Shown here: positions 7,685-15,226 of the stretch, one piece after another
How positions within the stretch are numbered: the stretch's first letter is position 1
How the letters are laid out: every line of letters starts with the position of its first letter
The notes under the pieces: model-generated
Databases searched by the model: none
Told to the model about the DNA's origin: nothing
Seen by the model: only the letters and a program-made list of their open reading frames with translations
NCBI RefSeq assembly: GCF_035958815.1
Contig: NZ_CP108383.1
Location: 5,332,001 to 5,396,000, forward strand
Direction of reading: 5' to 3'
Source of the DNA: Nocardia sp. NBC_01327
Lineage (GTDB): Bacteria > Actinomycetota > Actinomycetes > Mycobacteriales > Mycobacteriaceae
Length of the DNA: 64,000 nucleotides
Made by a program: the position numbers and the translations under genes

Positions 7685-8806
7685 CTACGCGTTATTCAGC
7701 TTGTTCAGACGCTCGCACGACTCGAGGTACTCGGCGATCAGGCGCTGCACGACATCGGCGGAACGCTCGATCTTGTTCATCTGGCCGACAACCTGGCCGA
7801 CCGGATTGAAGTTCACGTCCTTCGCGGCCTCCGGGTAGCGGTGGCCGCGCTTGACGCCATCGAGGGCGACCATCATCTGCAGCGGCATGCCCAGCGGGTT
7901 CGGGGTGTCCTCGCGCTCCCACGCCTCGGTCCAGTCGTTCTTGAGCATGCGGGCGGGCTTACCGGTCCACGACCGCGACCGCACGGTGTCACTGCTGGTG
8001 GCATCCAGGTAGCTCTGCATCTGCGCGGGCGGCACATTGGCCTCCTCGACGGTCAGCCAGATCGAACCGGTCCACGCGCCGGCCGCACCCATGGCCAGCG
8101 CGGCCGCGACCTGACGGCCGTTGCCGATACCACCGGCCGCGAGCGCCGGCAGATCGCCGATCGCGTCGATGACCTGCGGCCACAGCACCAGCGAGGCGAT
8201 CTCGCCGCAGTGCCCGCCGCCCTCGGTGCCCTGCATGACGACGAAGTCGAGCCCGGCCGCCTTGTGCTTGAGCGCGTGCTTGACCGAACCGCACAGCGCG
8301 CCGATCAGGCGGCCGGAGTCCTGGATCTGCTTGATCACGTCATCGGGCGGGGTGCCCAGTGCGTTGGCGACCAGCTTCGCCTTGGGGTGCTTGAGAATGA
8401 CCTCGATCTGCGGGGCGACCGTGGTGGCGGTCCAGCCCAGCAGCTGATTGTGCCGCTCACCCTCGGGCAGATGCGGGACGTGATGGTCCTCGAGAATCTT
8501 CTCGGCGAAATCGCGGTGGCCCTGCGGAACCATTTCGGCCAGTTTGGCTTCCAGTTCCGCGGGGCTCAGGCCGTCGGCGCCCTTGCCCTCGTACTTCGAG
8601 GGGATGACCAGGTCGACGCCGTAGACGCCGTGCACATGCTCGTCCAGCCAGGCGAGCTCCACCTCGAGTTCCGCAGCGGTGAATCCGACCGCGCCGAGCA
8701 CGCCGATGCCGCCGGCATTGCTGACCGCGGCTGCCACATCGCGGCAATGGGTGAAGGCGAAGATGGGTACATCGATGCCCAGGCGATCACAGATCTCGGT
8801 ACGCAT
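7685..8806 (-). CDS. nitronate monooxygenase-family flavoprotein
   Basis: A 373-residue FMN-dependent TIM-barrel oxidoreductase of the NMO/2-nitropropane dioxygenase family. The N-terminal LGIDVPIFAFTHCRDVAAAVSNAGG, the glycine-rich phosphate-binding segments (VMQGTEGGGHCGE, ALAAGGIGNGRQVAAAL) and the C-terminal TSSDTVRSRSWTGKPARML segment are visible. From memory these resemble the mycobacterial Rv1533 type rather than classical fungal NMO. The physiological substrate of this branch is not established. A perfect palindrome matching the KstR consensus lies about 52 bp upstream, which suggests a link to sterol or lipid catabolism. A long hairpin terminator follows. Confidence 0.85.
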   Translation of the reverse strand: MRTEICDRLGIDVPIFAFTHCRDVAAAVSNAGGIGVLGAVGFTAAELEVELAWLDEHVHGVYGVDLVIPSKYEGKGADGLSPAELEAKLAEMVPQGHRDFAEKILEDHHVPHLPEGERHNQLLGWTATTVAPQIEVILKHPKAKLVANALGTPPDDVIKQIQDSGRLIGALCGSVKHALKHKAAGLDFVVMQGTEGGGHCGEIASLVLWPQVIDAIGDLPALAAGGIGNGRQVAAALAMGAAGAWTGSIWLTVEEANVPPAQMQSYLDATSSDTVRSRSWTGKPARMLKNDWTEAWEREDTPNPLGMPLQMMVALDGVKRGHRYPEAAKDVNFNPVGQVVGQMNKIERSADVVQRLIAEYLESCERLNKLNNA

Positions 8807-8858
8807 GTGGGTGGGGCTCCTCTTGACTTCCCGGCACTGGAATGTTCTGACCTCACAC

Positions 8859-8872
8859 TAGAACATGTTCTA
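8859..8872. promoter_or_regulatory. KstR-like operator
   Basis: TAGAACATGTTCTA is a perfect 14-bp palindrome and fits the published mycobacterial KstR consensus TnnAACnnGTTnnA. It lies 52 bp upstream of the ATG of the nitronate monooxygenase gene, a normal promoter position. TGTTCT half-sites also occur nearby at 8843 and 8923. Confidence 0.6.
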
Positions 8873-8946
8873 CATTCAGACCAGTCTCCCGAAGACCACC
8901 GGCAGGAACATGCCACCCGCTTGTTCTAGTTGCCGTGAACGTGCAG

Positions 8947-9348
8947 TCAGTGCAGCAATAGGCCGTCCGCCCGGAGATCGTCGAAAAGCAATTGATCGAC
9001 CGGCGGTACGTGCGGCCGATCCGCGTACGTGAACCAGGCCATCTCCTCTATCTCACTACTGACGGAGAGGGTGCCGACATAGTCCGCCGTGTAGCAGGCC
9101 ATCCGCACGACCGCGCCGGGAATCGCGGCCTCGTAGGTGCCGACATGCGCCACCGACTCCGGCGCCAGGGCAACGGTCAACTCCTCGTGGATCTCTCGCA
9201 CGAGGGTCTGCAGATCCGTCTCCGCGCCTTCCCTTTTGCCGCCGGGGATATAGAAGATGTCCTTGCCCCGAGGCCGGGCGCACAGGATCCGCCCACTCTC
9301 GATACGCACCCACGCCACCGTGTCGATCAGCCGCTGCTCCGTCTGCAT
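8947..9348 (-). CDS. NUDIX hydrolase (MutT-like)
   Basis: A 133-residue single-domain NUDIX protein. The Nudix box is visible from GGKREGAE to REIHEELTV. The last invariant Gly of the box is replaced by Thr (EELTV instead of EExGU), a tolerated but uncommon change. Length fits MutT-type enzymes that sanitise or recycle nucleoside diphosphate derivatives. It reads toward the nitronate monooxygenase promoter and sits between it and the TetR gene. Substrate is unknown. Confidence 0.8.
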   Translation of the reverse strand: MQTEQRLIDTVAWVRIESGRILCARPRGKDIFYIPGGKREGAETDLQTLVREIHEELTVALAPESVAHVGTYEAAIPGAVVRMACYTADYVGTLSVSSEIEEMAWFTYADRPHVPPVDQLLFDDLRADGLLLH

Positions 9349-9362
9349 CCCCGCAGCCTAGG

Positions 9363-9932
9363 TCAGTGCGAGAACAGAACCGCTTGCTCCACAAGGCGGT
9401 TCATCGCGCGGGTCACCCGGTCTTCGTCGCCGGTGATCCAGAAGTCCTGAATGAGACCGCGCATACCGGAGATGAGCAGGGTGGCCGCGGCCTCGGGATC
9501 ATCGTGGGCGGGGTCTATGCGGGCCAGAGCCTCGGTCATGGCCGTGACCAGGACCTGGATGGCGTCATTGGCGTACGAGTCGAAGGGACTGCCCGGGACG
9601 CAGGCCGCGCCCAGGACCTGGAGCAGCACCCGGTTGCTGACGGCCCCGTGCCCGGTGGTGTTGATCGCGAACGAATGGGAGAGGCGGTCCCTGAGCACGG
9701 CGGGGTCCTCGATGCCCCGGAAGAGGGCGGCAATGTCCGGGCGCTGGGTTTCCAGGGCGGCCACAAGCATGTGCTCTTTGGTGCCGAAGTAGTGGATGAG
9801 CATGCGGGAGCTGGTGCCCAGGTACTCCGCGAGCGGGCGCAGGGAGAGTTCGGCCAGGCCGTGGTCGGCGATGTACGCGATGACTCCGGAGAGGAGTTCG
9901 GCGCGACGAGCATGGTCGAGGGGGCGTGGCAC
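9363..9932 (-). CDS. TetR-family transcriptional regulator
   Basis: A 189-residue TetR repressor. The HTH is visible as LSLRPLAEYLGTSSRMLIHYFGTKEHML, with an all-helical ligand domain behind. The GTG at 9932 (PRPLDHARRAELL) is chosen because it gives the usual short N-terminus and frees the inverted repeat at 9940-9957 as an operator; an ATG at 9965 would add 11 residues and place that repeat inside the coding region. It is divergent from the ketoacyl synthase, 39 bp away, and probably controls that gene and itself. Confidence 0.82.
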   Translation of the reverse strand: MPRPLDHARRAELLSGVIAYIADHGLAELSLRPLAEYLGTSSRMLIHYFGTKEHMLVAALETQRPDIAALFRGIEDPAVLRDRLSHSFAINTTGHGAVSNRVLLQVLGAACVPGSPFDSYANDAIQVLVTAMTEALARIDPAHDDPEAAATLLISGMRGLIQDFWITGDEDRVTRAMNRLVEQAVLFSH

Positions 9933-9939
9933 GGGTTGA

Positions 9940-9957
9940 CTGTAGCGGACGGTACAG
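9940..9957. promoter_or_regulatory. candidate TetR operator
   Basis: CTGTA (9940-9944) and TACAG (9953-9957) form an inverted repeat with an 8-bp spacer in the short divergent TetR/ketoacyl-synthase interval. A further GGTACAG copy occurs at 9987-9993, in the first codons of the synthase. Confidence 0.45.
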
Positions 9958-9971
9958 GTATTCATGTCGAC

Positions 9972-11213
9972 ATGGGTGTAACGACTGGTACAGAAACTCG
10001 GCGTGTGGTGGTCACCGGAATGTCGGCGACCACCTGCCTCGGGGCCGATCTCGATACGACGTGGGCGCGGCTGCTGGCGGGAGAGAGCGGAATCGCGCCG
10101 CTGACAGACGATTTCGTGGCAGACAATCAACTCCCGGTGCGGATCGGCGGCCGGTTGACCGCGCAGCCGGGCGAGCAGCTGACCCGAATCGAACAGCGGC
10201 GCATGTCCTTCGTCCAGCAGCTGGCCCTGGTGCTCGGGCGGCAGGTGTGGCGGGAAGCCGGGGCCCCGGAGGTCGACGGGGAACGGCTGGCGGTCGCGGT
10301 CGGCACGGGCCTCGGCGGCGGAGAAGCGCTGGTGCACGCGGTCGATGTGATGCGCGCCGGGGGCTATCGGAAGGTGCCGCCGATGACGGTGCCCATGGTG
10401 ATGCCGAACGGCTCCGCGGCGACCATCGGATTGGAGCTCGGCGCGAAAGGCGGTGTCTACGCACCGGTTTCCGCATGCGCGTCGGGTGCGGAAGCCATCG
10501 CCCACGGCTGGCGGCTGATCGCCACGGGGGAGGCGGACGTGGTGGTCGCCGGTGGGGTGGAGGGGCATATCGACGCCGTGCCGATCGCCAGCTTCGCCAT
10601 GATGCGGGCCATGAGCACCCGCAATGACGAACCCGCCCGCGCCTCACGGCCTTTCGACAGGGAGCGCGACGGGTTCGTCTTCGGCGAGGCGGGCGCCATG
10701 CTGGTGCTGGAATCCGAGGAGCATGCGCTCGCGCGGGGTGCGCACATCTACGGCCGGGTGCTCGGCGCGGGCATCACCTCGGACGGCTATCACATCACCG
10801 GCACCTCCCCGGATGGTGACGGGGCCGCACGGGCCATGCGCAAGGCGATTTCCTCAGCGGGCCTGTCCGCCTCCGATATCGACCACATCAATGCGCATGC
10901 CACGTCCACGCCGGTCGGCGATGCCTCCGAGGCCAATGCCATTACCGCCGTGACGCCCGAAGCCTCGGTGTACGCCCCGAAGTCCGCCCTGGGCCACTCC
11001 ATCGGCGCGGTCGGAGCCCTCGAGGCGATCCTCACCCTGCGCACGCTCGAGCGTCGGATCATCCCGCCCACACTGAATTTCGAGCAGGCCGATCCGGATA
11101 TCGATCTGGATATCGTCGCGGGCACGGCACGCACTGCGAGCATGAACTACGCGCTGAGCAATTCCTTCGGCTTCGGCGGCCACAATGTCACGCTGACACT
11201 CGGCCGGGCCTGA
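9972..11213 (+). CDS. beta-ketoacyl-ACP synthase (KAS I/II type)
   Basis: A 413-residue condensing enzyme of the FabF/KasA type, which elongates acyl chains by decarboxylative condensation with malonyl-ACP. The catalytic triad is intact: Cys169 in VSACASGAEA, His309 in INAHATSTPVGD, and His342 in KSALGHSIGAVG. The ATG at 9972 (MGVTTGTETRRVVVTG) gives the standard N-terminus. A divergent TetR gene 39 bp away suggests a dedicated, ligand-controlled lipid function instead of housekeeping FAS-II. Nothing else of a FAS or PKS pathway adjoins it. A short hairpin spans the stop codons of this gene and the convergent PAP2 gene. Confidence 0.88.
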   Translation: MGVTTGTETRRVVVTGMSATTCLGADLDTTWARLLAGESGIAPLTDDFVADNQLPVRIGGRLTAQPGEQLTRIEQRRMSFVQQLALVLGRQVWREAGAPEVDGERLAVAVGTGLGGGEALVHAVDVMRAGGYRKVPPMTVPMVMPNGSAATIGLELGAKGGVYAPVSACASGAEAIAHGWRLIATGEADVVVAGGVEGHIDAVPIASFAMMRAMSTRNDEPARASRPFDRERDGFVFGEAGAMLVLESEEHALARGAHIYGRVLGAGITSDGYHITGTSPDGDGAARAMRKAISSAGLSASDIDHINAHATSTPVGDASEANAITAVTPEASVYAPKSALGHSIGAVGALEAILTLRTLERRIIPPTLNFEQADPDIDLDIVAGTARTASMNYALSNSFGFGGHNVTLTLGRA

Positions 11214-11234
11214 CGCGGCGAAAACCTAGCCGCG
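11214..11234. terminator. short bidirectional hairpin
   Basis: CGCGGC (11214-11219) pairs with GCCGCG (11229-11234) around an A-rich loop, exactly between the converging ketoacyl synthase and PAP2 genes. Confidence 0.5.
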
Positions 11235-11945
11235 CAGGGCTTTCGGCACCAGGGCCGCACCGCGCACCGCCACCGGGCGCAGCAGTGTGAAGCAGAGGGT
11301 CAGCCACAGTGCGCCGAAGAGCAGGCCGCCGAGGATATCGGTGGGCCAGTGCACTCCGAGATACAGCCGGGACAGCCCGACAGCGAGGACGAAGCAGCCG
11401 GCGACGACCACGAGCAGCGGGCGCCAGAGGCCGTGCAGCAGCGGCAGTATCAGCGCGACCAGAGCTCCGACGATGACCACCGAGCCCAGCGTGTGCCCGG
11501 ACGGATAGGAGTGATTGGTCTCGGTGACCAGGTGATCGATGACCGGCGGACGATCACGCCCGATGAGCAGCTTGCCCGCGAAGGTCAGCACCCCCGCACC
11601 CAGCGCGGTCATGCCGAAGAAGACGGCCGTCTCCCACTGCCGTCGCCAGGCCAGCAGCAGGCAGATCAGCACCGCGAGGATTCCCATGGTCGTGGTGTCA
11701 CCGAGCGCGCTGATCACCTTGGCGATGGAGGTGAGCGTGCCGCTGCGATGGTCGATGAACCATTGCAGCCAGCGTGCGTCCGGGCCGAGCGGATCGGGGT
11801 GCGTAATCACCGCGAGGGTCAGTGCGAGCGTGAGCGCACCGAGGACGAGCAGTGCGACCAGAGCGGCGGGCTCGGACAGGAGTGGCCGCGGACCGGGCGC
11901 GGGCACCGATGATTTCTCCTGCAGAGGTGAGGTGGCGGACGGCAT
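11226..11945 (-). CDS. PAP2-family membrane phosphatase
   Basis: A 239-residue membrane phosphatase of the PAP2 superfamily (undecaprenyl-pyrophosphate or lipid-phosphate phosphatase type), predicted with about six transmembrane helices. The tripartite active site is visible: KLLIGRDRPP, SYPSGHTLG, and SRLYLGVHWPTD. The active site should face the outside. Start is the ATG at 11945. It is divergent from the response regulator gene. Substrate may be undecaprenyl-PP, phosphatidic acid or an arabinan/mannan lipid carrier; sequence does not decide. Confidence 0.85.
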   Translation of the reverse strand: MPSATSPLQEKSSVPAPGPRPLLSEPAALVALLVLGALTLALTLAVITHPDPLGPDARWLQWFIDHRSGTLTSIAKVISALGDTTTMGILAVLICLLLAWRRQWETAVFFGMTALGAGVLTFAGKLLIGRDRPPVIDHLVTETNHSYPSGHTLGSVVIVGALVALILPLLHGLWRPLLVVVAGCFVLAVGLSRLYLGVHWPTDILGGLLFGALWLTLCFTLLRPVAVRGAALVPKALRG

Positions 11946-12019
11946 CCGTCGACCATGGCATGCGGCCGCTGAGAGGAAGTTGAGAAGCCGGGTCGGCGCA
12001 CAGGTCCGGGGGAGGTCTG

Positions 12020-12754
12020 TTGCATGCTTGGTCGGTGCGGGTACTGGTGGTGGAGGACGAGCAGCGATTGGCGCGCACGATCGCCCGCGGGCTCGAGCTG
12101 GAAGGTTTTGTGGTGCAGCTCGCCCACACCGGCGGCGAAGGACTGTGGTGGGCGCTCGAGGACGATTTCGATGTCATCGTGCTCGACATCATGCTGCCGG
12201 AGCTGAGCGGCTACGAGGTGCTGCGGCGGCTGCGGCAGCGCGATGTGTCGACGCCGGTGCTCATGCTCACCGCCAAGGACGGTGATTACGAACAGGCCGA
12301 TGCCCTGGATCTGGGCGCGGACGATTACCTCACCAAACCGTTCTCCTTCGTTGTGCTGATCGCCCGCCTGCGGGCGCTCATGCGCCGCCGCGCCCCGCAG
12401 CAGCCGTCACTGCTCGCCGCGGGTGATCTCACCCTCGATCCGGTGCGCCGGGCGGTGCATCGCGGCGGCACCGCACTCACCCTCACGCCCCGCGAATTCG
12501 GACTGCTGGAATTCCTGCTGCGGCACAAGGGCATTGCCGTCACCAAAACCGAGATCCTGCGCAATGTGTGGGACGCGAACTATGAGGGCCCGGAGAATGT
12601 GGTCGAGGTGTATGTCGGCTATCTGCGCAAGAAGATCGACGCACCCTTCGGGCACAGCAGTATCGAAACGCTACGGGGTGTCGGCTATCGGCTGATCGAT
12701 ACCGGGACCGGCGACGGGCAGATCGATCACGAATCGAGCGCCACCCCAGGGTGA
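12020..12754 (+). CDS. OmpR/PhoB-type response regulator
   Basis: A 244-residue two-component regulator. The receiver domain has the acidic pair VVEDE, phospho-acceptor Asp56 (VLDIMLP), the Thr of MLTAKD and the Lys of YLTKPFS. A C-terminal winged helix (LTLTPREFGLLEFLL ... RGVGYRLID) follows. TTG 12020 is chosen because GGGGGAGG lies 4 nt upstream; GTG 12035 (MRVLVVED) is the alternative. The 3' end overlaps that of the opposite-strand histidine kinase by 84 nt, and the wing residues RGVGYRLID are encoded inside the overlap. Target genes are unknown; PAP2 is divergent. Confidence 0.9.
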   Translation: MHAWSVRVLVVEDEQRLARTIARGLELEGFVVQLAHTGGEGLWWALEDDFDVIVLDIMLPELSGYEVLRRLRQRDVSTPVLMLTAKDGDYEQADALDLGADDYLTKPFSFVVLIARLRALMRRRAPQQPSLLAAGDLTLDPVRRAVHRGGTALTLTPREFGLLEFLLRHKGIAVTKTEILRNVWDANYEGPENVVEVYVGYLRKKIDAPFGHSSIETLRGVGYRLIDTGTGDGQIDHESSATPG

Positions 12755-14101
12755 TTCGCCGACCGTGACGGCGCCCGCATGCGCGGCCACCAGCTCCGCG
12801 ACAATCGCCAGACCGAGCCCGGAGCCGCCGGAGGCCCGCGCGCGATCGGCCTCGAGCCGGACGAAGCGGCCGAAGATCCGCGCCCGATCGGCCGCGGCGA
12901 TGCCGGGACCGTCGTCGTCGACCACGATGCTGGCGCGTTCCCCGTCCTGCGCAATGGTGATGCCCACCTGCGAATCGGCTTGTGCGGCAGCATTATCGGC
13001 GATATTGCGCAGCACCCGGGCCAGCCTGGCCGGATCGCCGATGACCCGTGCGGGCCGGATATCGGTGCGGACTGCCACGGTGCCGCGAGCTCGCAGCGCG
13101 GCCGCCTGCGCGTCTCCGAGATAGTCGAGATCGACATCGCCGGTGCGCAATTCGAGGCCGTGCTCGTCGGCGGCGGCGAGGGTGAGCAGATCCTCGATGA
13201 GGTACCGCATGCGCTCGGTTTCGGGCAGCAGCGTGTCGTCGATGAGATCGCGGTCCAGCACCTCGGGCCGGTCCCGCGCCAATTCGAGCGCCGCGGTGAC
13301 AGCGGCCAGGGGACTGCGCAATTCGTGCGAGGCATCCCCGACGAACCGGCGCTGGGCCAGATGACCGGCCTCGATGCGCGCGAGCATGCCGTTCATGGTC
13401 TCGGCCAGCCGCGCGATCTCATCGCGGGCCGCGGGCACCGGCACGCGCTCGGACAGATCCGTCGCACCGATCCCGGTCACCCGCCGGCGGATCTCCTCCA
13501 CCGACCGCAGGGAGCGTCCCACCAGCAGATAGGTCGCCGCCGCGGCCGCCGCGACCACCACCGGCCCGCCCACCGCCACCAGCGCCGCCACCCGGGTCAC
13601 CGCATGCTCGGCCGATTCGGTGCTGACCGAGACCAGCACGGTGTACTTCCCCCGCGGTGTCGCCACCGTACGGGCCGAAATGCGTAAGTCCAGGTCATCA
13701 TCCGAATGCGGCCGCAACCCGATCACCCGATCCCCGAATGCGGCCGGATCCAGCAGCGGGACATCACGATTGGAATCCGACGACCGCACCACCCGCCCGC
13801 CCGCGTCCACCACCTGGACCGTCTCGATCGGGCTCCCCGTGGCGAACAGCGGTCCCGGCAGGTCGGCCACCGCATTCTCCGGCGGATCCTCCGCCGAGAT
13901 CCGCGACAGTTCGGACGCGAGTGCATCCATCCGGGTTCCGGCCGTCGTATCGAGTTCCCGCAGCAGTGATCGATGCAGCAGCCAGAGCATGGCCATGGCC
14001 GCCACCAGCAGCACCGCCCCCACGACAAGTGCGGAGGCGATCGCCGACCGGACGCGCAACCCCCAGCGGGAAGGGCGCGACCACTCCGGAATCCGATTCA
14101 C
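12671..14101 (-). CDS. sensor histidine kinase
   Basis: A 476-residue membrane histidine kinase. TM1 spans about residues 20-43 and an extracytoplasmic sensor region about 44-165; TM2 spans about 171-195, then a HAMP linker. The H-box is GDASHELRSPL with His259, followed by an HATPase with N-box RNIADNAAAQA and G-box DDGPGI. GTG 14101 is preferred because the long upstream extension is Cys/Arg-rich shadow sequence; GTG 14128 is possible. It is presumably the partner of the response regulator at 12020, although the two genes converge instead of forming an operon and overlap by 84 nt. Confidence 0.87.
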   Translation of the reverse strand: MNRIPEWSRPSRWGLRVRSAIASALVVGAVLLVAAMAMLWLLHRSLLRELDTTAGTRMDALASELSRISAEDPPENAVADLPGPLFATGSPIETVQVVDAGGRVVRSSDSNRDVPLLDPAAFGDRVIGLRPHSDDDLDLRISARTVATPRGKYTVLVSVSTESAEHAVTRVAALVAVGGPVVVAAAAAATYLLVGRSLRSVEEIRRRVTGIGATDLSERVPVPAARDEIARLAETMNGMLARIEAGHLAQRRFVGDASHELRSPLAAVTAALELARDRPEVLDRDLIDDTLLPETERMRYLIEDLLTLAAADEHGLELRTGDVDLDYLGDAQAAALRARGTVAVRTDIRPARVIGDPARLARVLRNIADNAAAQADSQVGITIAQDGERASIVVDDDGPGIAAADRARIFGRFVRLEADRARASGGSGLGLAIVAELVAAHAGAVTVGESPWGGARFVIDLPVAGPGIDQPIADTP

Positions 14102-14108
14102 CCACCCA

Positions 14109-14321
14109 TCATCGGCCACGAGCCGCACCGATCCGCGCTCGGCGCACCAGCCACACCAGCACGATGACCAGCAGCGGCGAGAGAATGAGAATCGGCACGG
14201 TGGCCGCACCGGTGATCGGCTGCAGCGCATCGATCATGCCGTCACCGATGCGCTGACCGATATCCCGGACGAAGTCGATGCGATCGGATTCCCCCGGAGC
14301 TTCCTGAGCCGCCCACGTCAC
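14109..14321 (-). CDS. small single-span membrane protein upstream of the kinase
   Basis: A 70-codon frame (GTG start) ending 7 bp before the preferred kinase start. It encodes an acidic amphipathic N-terminal half and one strong membrane helix (VPILILSPLLVIVLVWLV) followed by Arg residues, so N-out/C-in topology is likely. Most third positions in this frame are G or C, whereas the kinase frame over the same DNA is Cys/Arg-rich and looks non-coding. That supports a real small gene translationally coupled to the kinase. No family is recognised and the start has no clear ribosome site. Confidence 0.45.
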   Translation of the reverse strand: MTWAAQEAPGESDRIDFVRDIGQRIGDGMIDALQPITGAATVPILILSPLLVIVLVWLVRRARIGAARGR

Positions 14322-14374
14322 CCGCTGAACGTACGCGCGAGATGCGCTGTCGGCGACCAGCTCTCAGCGGGCGC

Positions 14375-14788
14375 TCAGGGCAGGGTGTCGGTCTGGATGC
14401 GGGGATCGAGTTTGCGGAGGGTGTCGGGGCGGTCGGTGAGACAGGGCCAATCCCGGCTCACCGCTTCGATGGTCGCGTGACCGGCGGGAATCAGGGAGTC
14501 CGCGTCGATGCGGTCGGCGAGGGCGGCGCCGAGTTGATCGCTCGCGGGACGGTCGAGGGGCTGGATCACCGTATTGGGCAGGTCCAGCAGGACGGCCAGA
14601 ATATCGAGGCGGCCGGGCGGGATGAGTGCGCGCGCGGCGGCCAGGGCGGTGGCCGGAACGATAATGGTGTGCCCGGCGTCAGCGGTGGCCCAGACCACCG
14701 ATTGCACGTAGGCGACGCGATGAGCCCATGCGGTGAGAGCGGCCGTGTCGAAGACGACGCCGCCCAGGGTCGAGCCTGCGGAGGTCAT
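14375..14788 (-). CDS. PIN-domain toxin (VapC-like)
   Basis: A 137-residue PIN-domain protein, putative RNase toxin. The first metal-binding Asp is visible in VVFDTAALTAW, and late acidic residues occur around ADRIDADSL and SRDWPCLTDRP. The second conserved Glu of canonical VapC proteins is not evident (the equivalent region reads IIVPATALAAARAL), so catalytic competence is uncertain. It overlaps the upstream antitoxin by ATGA (14785-14788), as usual for toxin-antitoxin pairs. Cleavage target is unknown. Confidence 0.7.
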   Translation of the reverse strand: MTSAGSTLGGVVFDTAALTAWAHRVAYVQSVVWATADAGHTIIVPATALAAARALIPPGRLDILAVLLDLPNTVIQPLDRPASDQLGAALADRIDADSLIPAGHATIEAVSRDWPCLTDRPDTLRKLDPRIQTDTLP

Positions 14789-15066
14789 GCTGCGCCGGCA
14801 TGGTCGCCGGCGGCGTCCTCCTCGGATAATGGGGGCAGGCCCTGTACGGCCCGCGCTCGGTTGATGAGGTCGAGAGGTGGCCGGCCGCCGAAGACCTGCT
14901 CGATGCGAGCCAGGGATTCGGCCCGGTCGACACGGACCTTCACGGATTCGGCCACAAAGGCCGAGATCGATTCGATGCGGCCCTTATTGCGCCAGTCATC
15001 GAGCGTGGCGGCGACTTCTTCCGGCATCGTCACGGTGATCTTTCGGGTGCGACGCTGTCTCGCCAT
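14785..15066 (-). CDS. ribbon-helix-helix antitoxin
   Basis: A 93-residue protein with an N-terminal ribbon-helix-helix DNA-binding motif (RRTRKITVTMPEEVAATLDDWRN) and a C-terminal tail likely to wrap the PIN toxin. The ATG at 15066 is preceded by GGAAGG. The stop codon overlaps the toxin start. It probably represses its own promoter, which would lie in the 160-bp gap shared with the divergent methionine-salvage operon. Confidence 0.78.
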   Translation of the reverse strand: MARQRRTRKITVTMPEEVAATLDDWRNKGRIESISAFVAESVKVRVDRAESLARIEQVFGGRPPLDLINRARAVQGLPPLSEEDAAGDHAGAA

Positions 15067-15226
15067 ACCGGAAGGATACTTGGGTATGGGCGACAGGTGC
15101 GACAGGCCCGCACCCGGAGTCGGGAGTTTCCAATTCCGCTGATCTGAAACCTGCCGCTCACGCGGCGATCCGTGTTCGATACGGTTGACGTGCGCCCATA
15201 TAGCCAAGCTCAGAGGACAGATGCAG

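Noticed and set aside
15067..15226. SAM-type riboswitch upstream of the methionine-salvage operon
   Set aside because: The region has a short GCGACAGG direct repeat and a small hairpin, but none of the conserved SAM-I or SAM-IV core could be matched.
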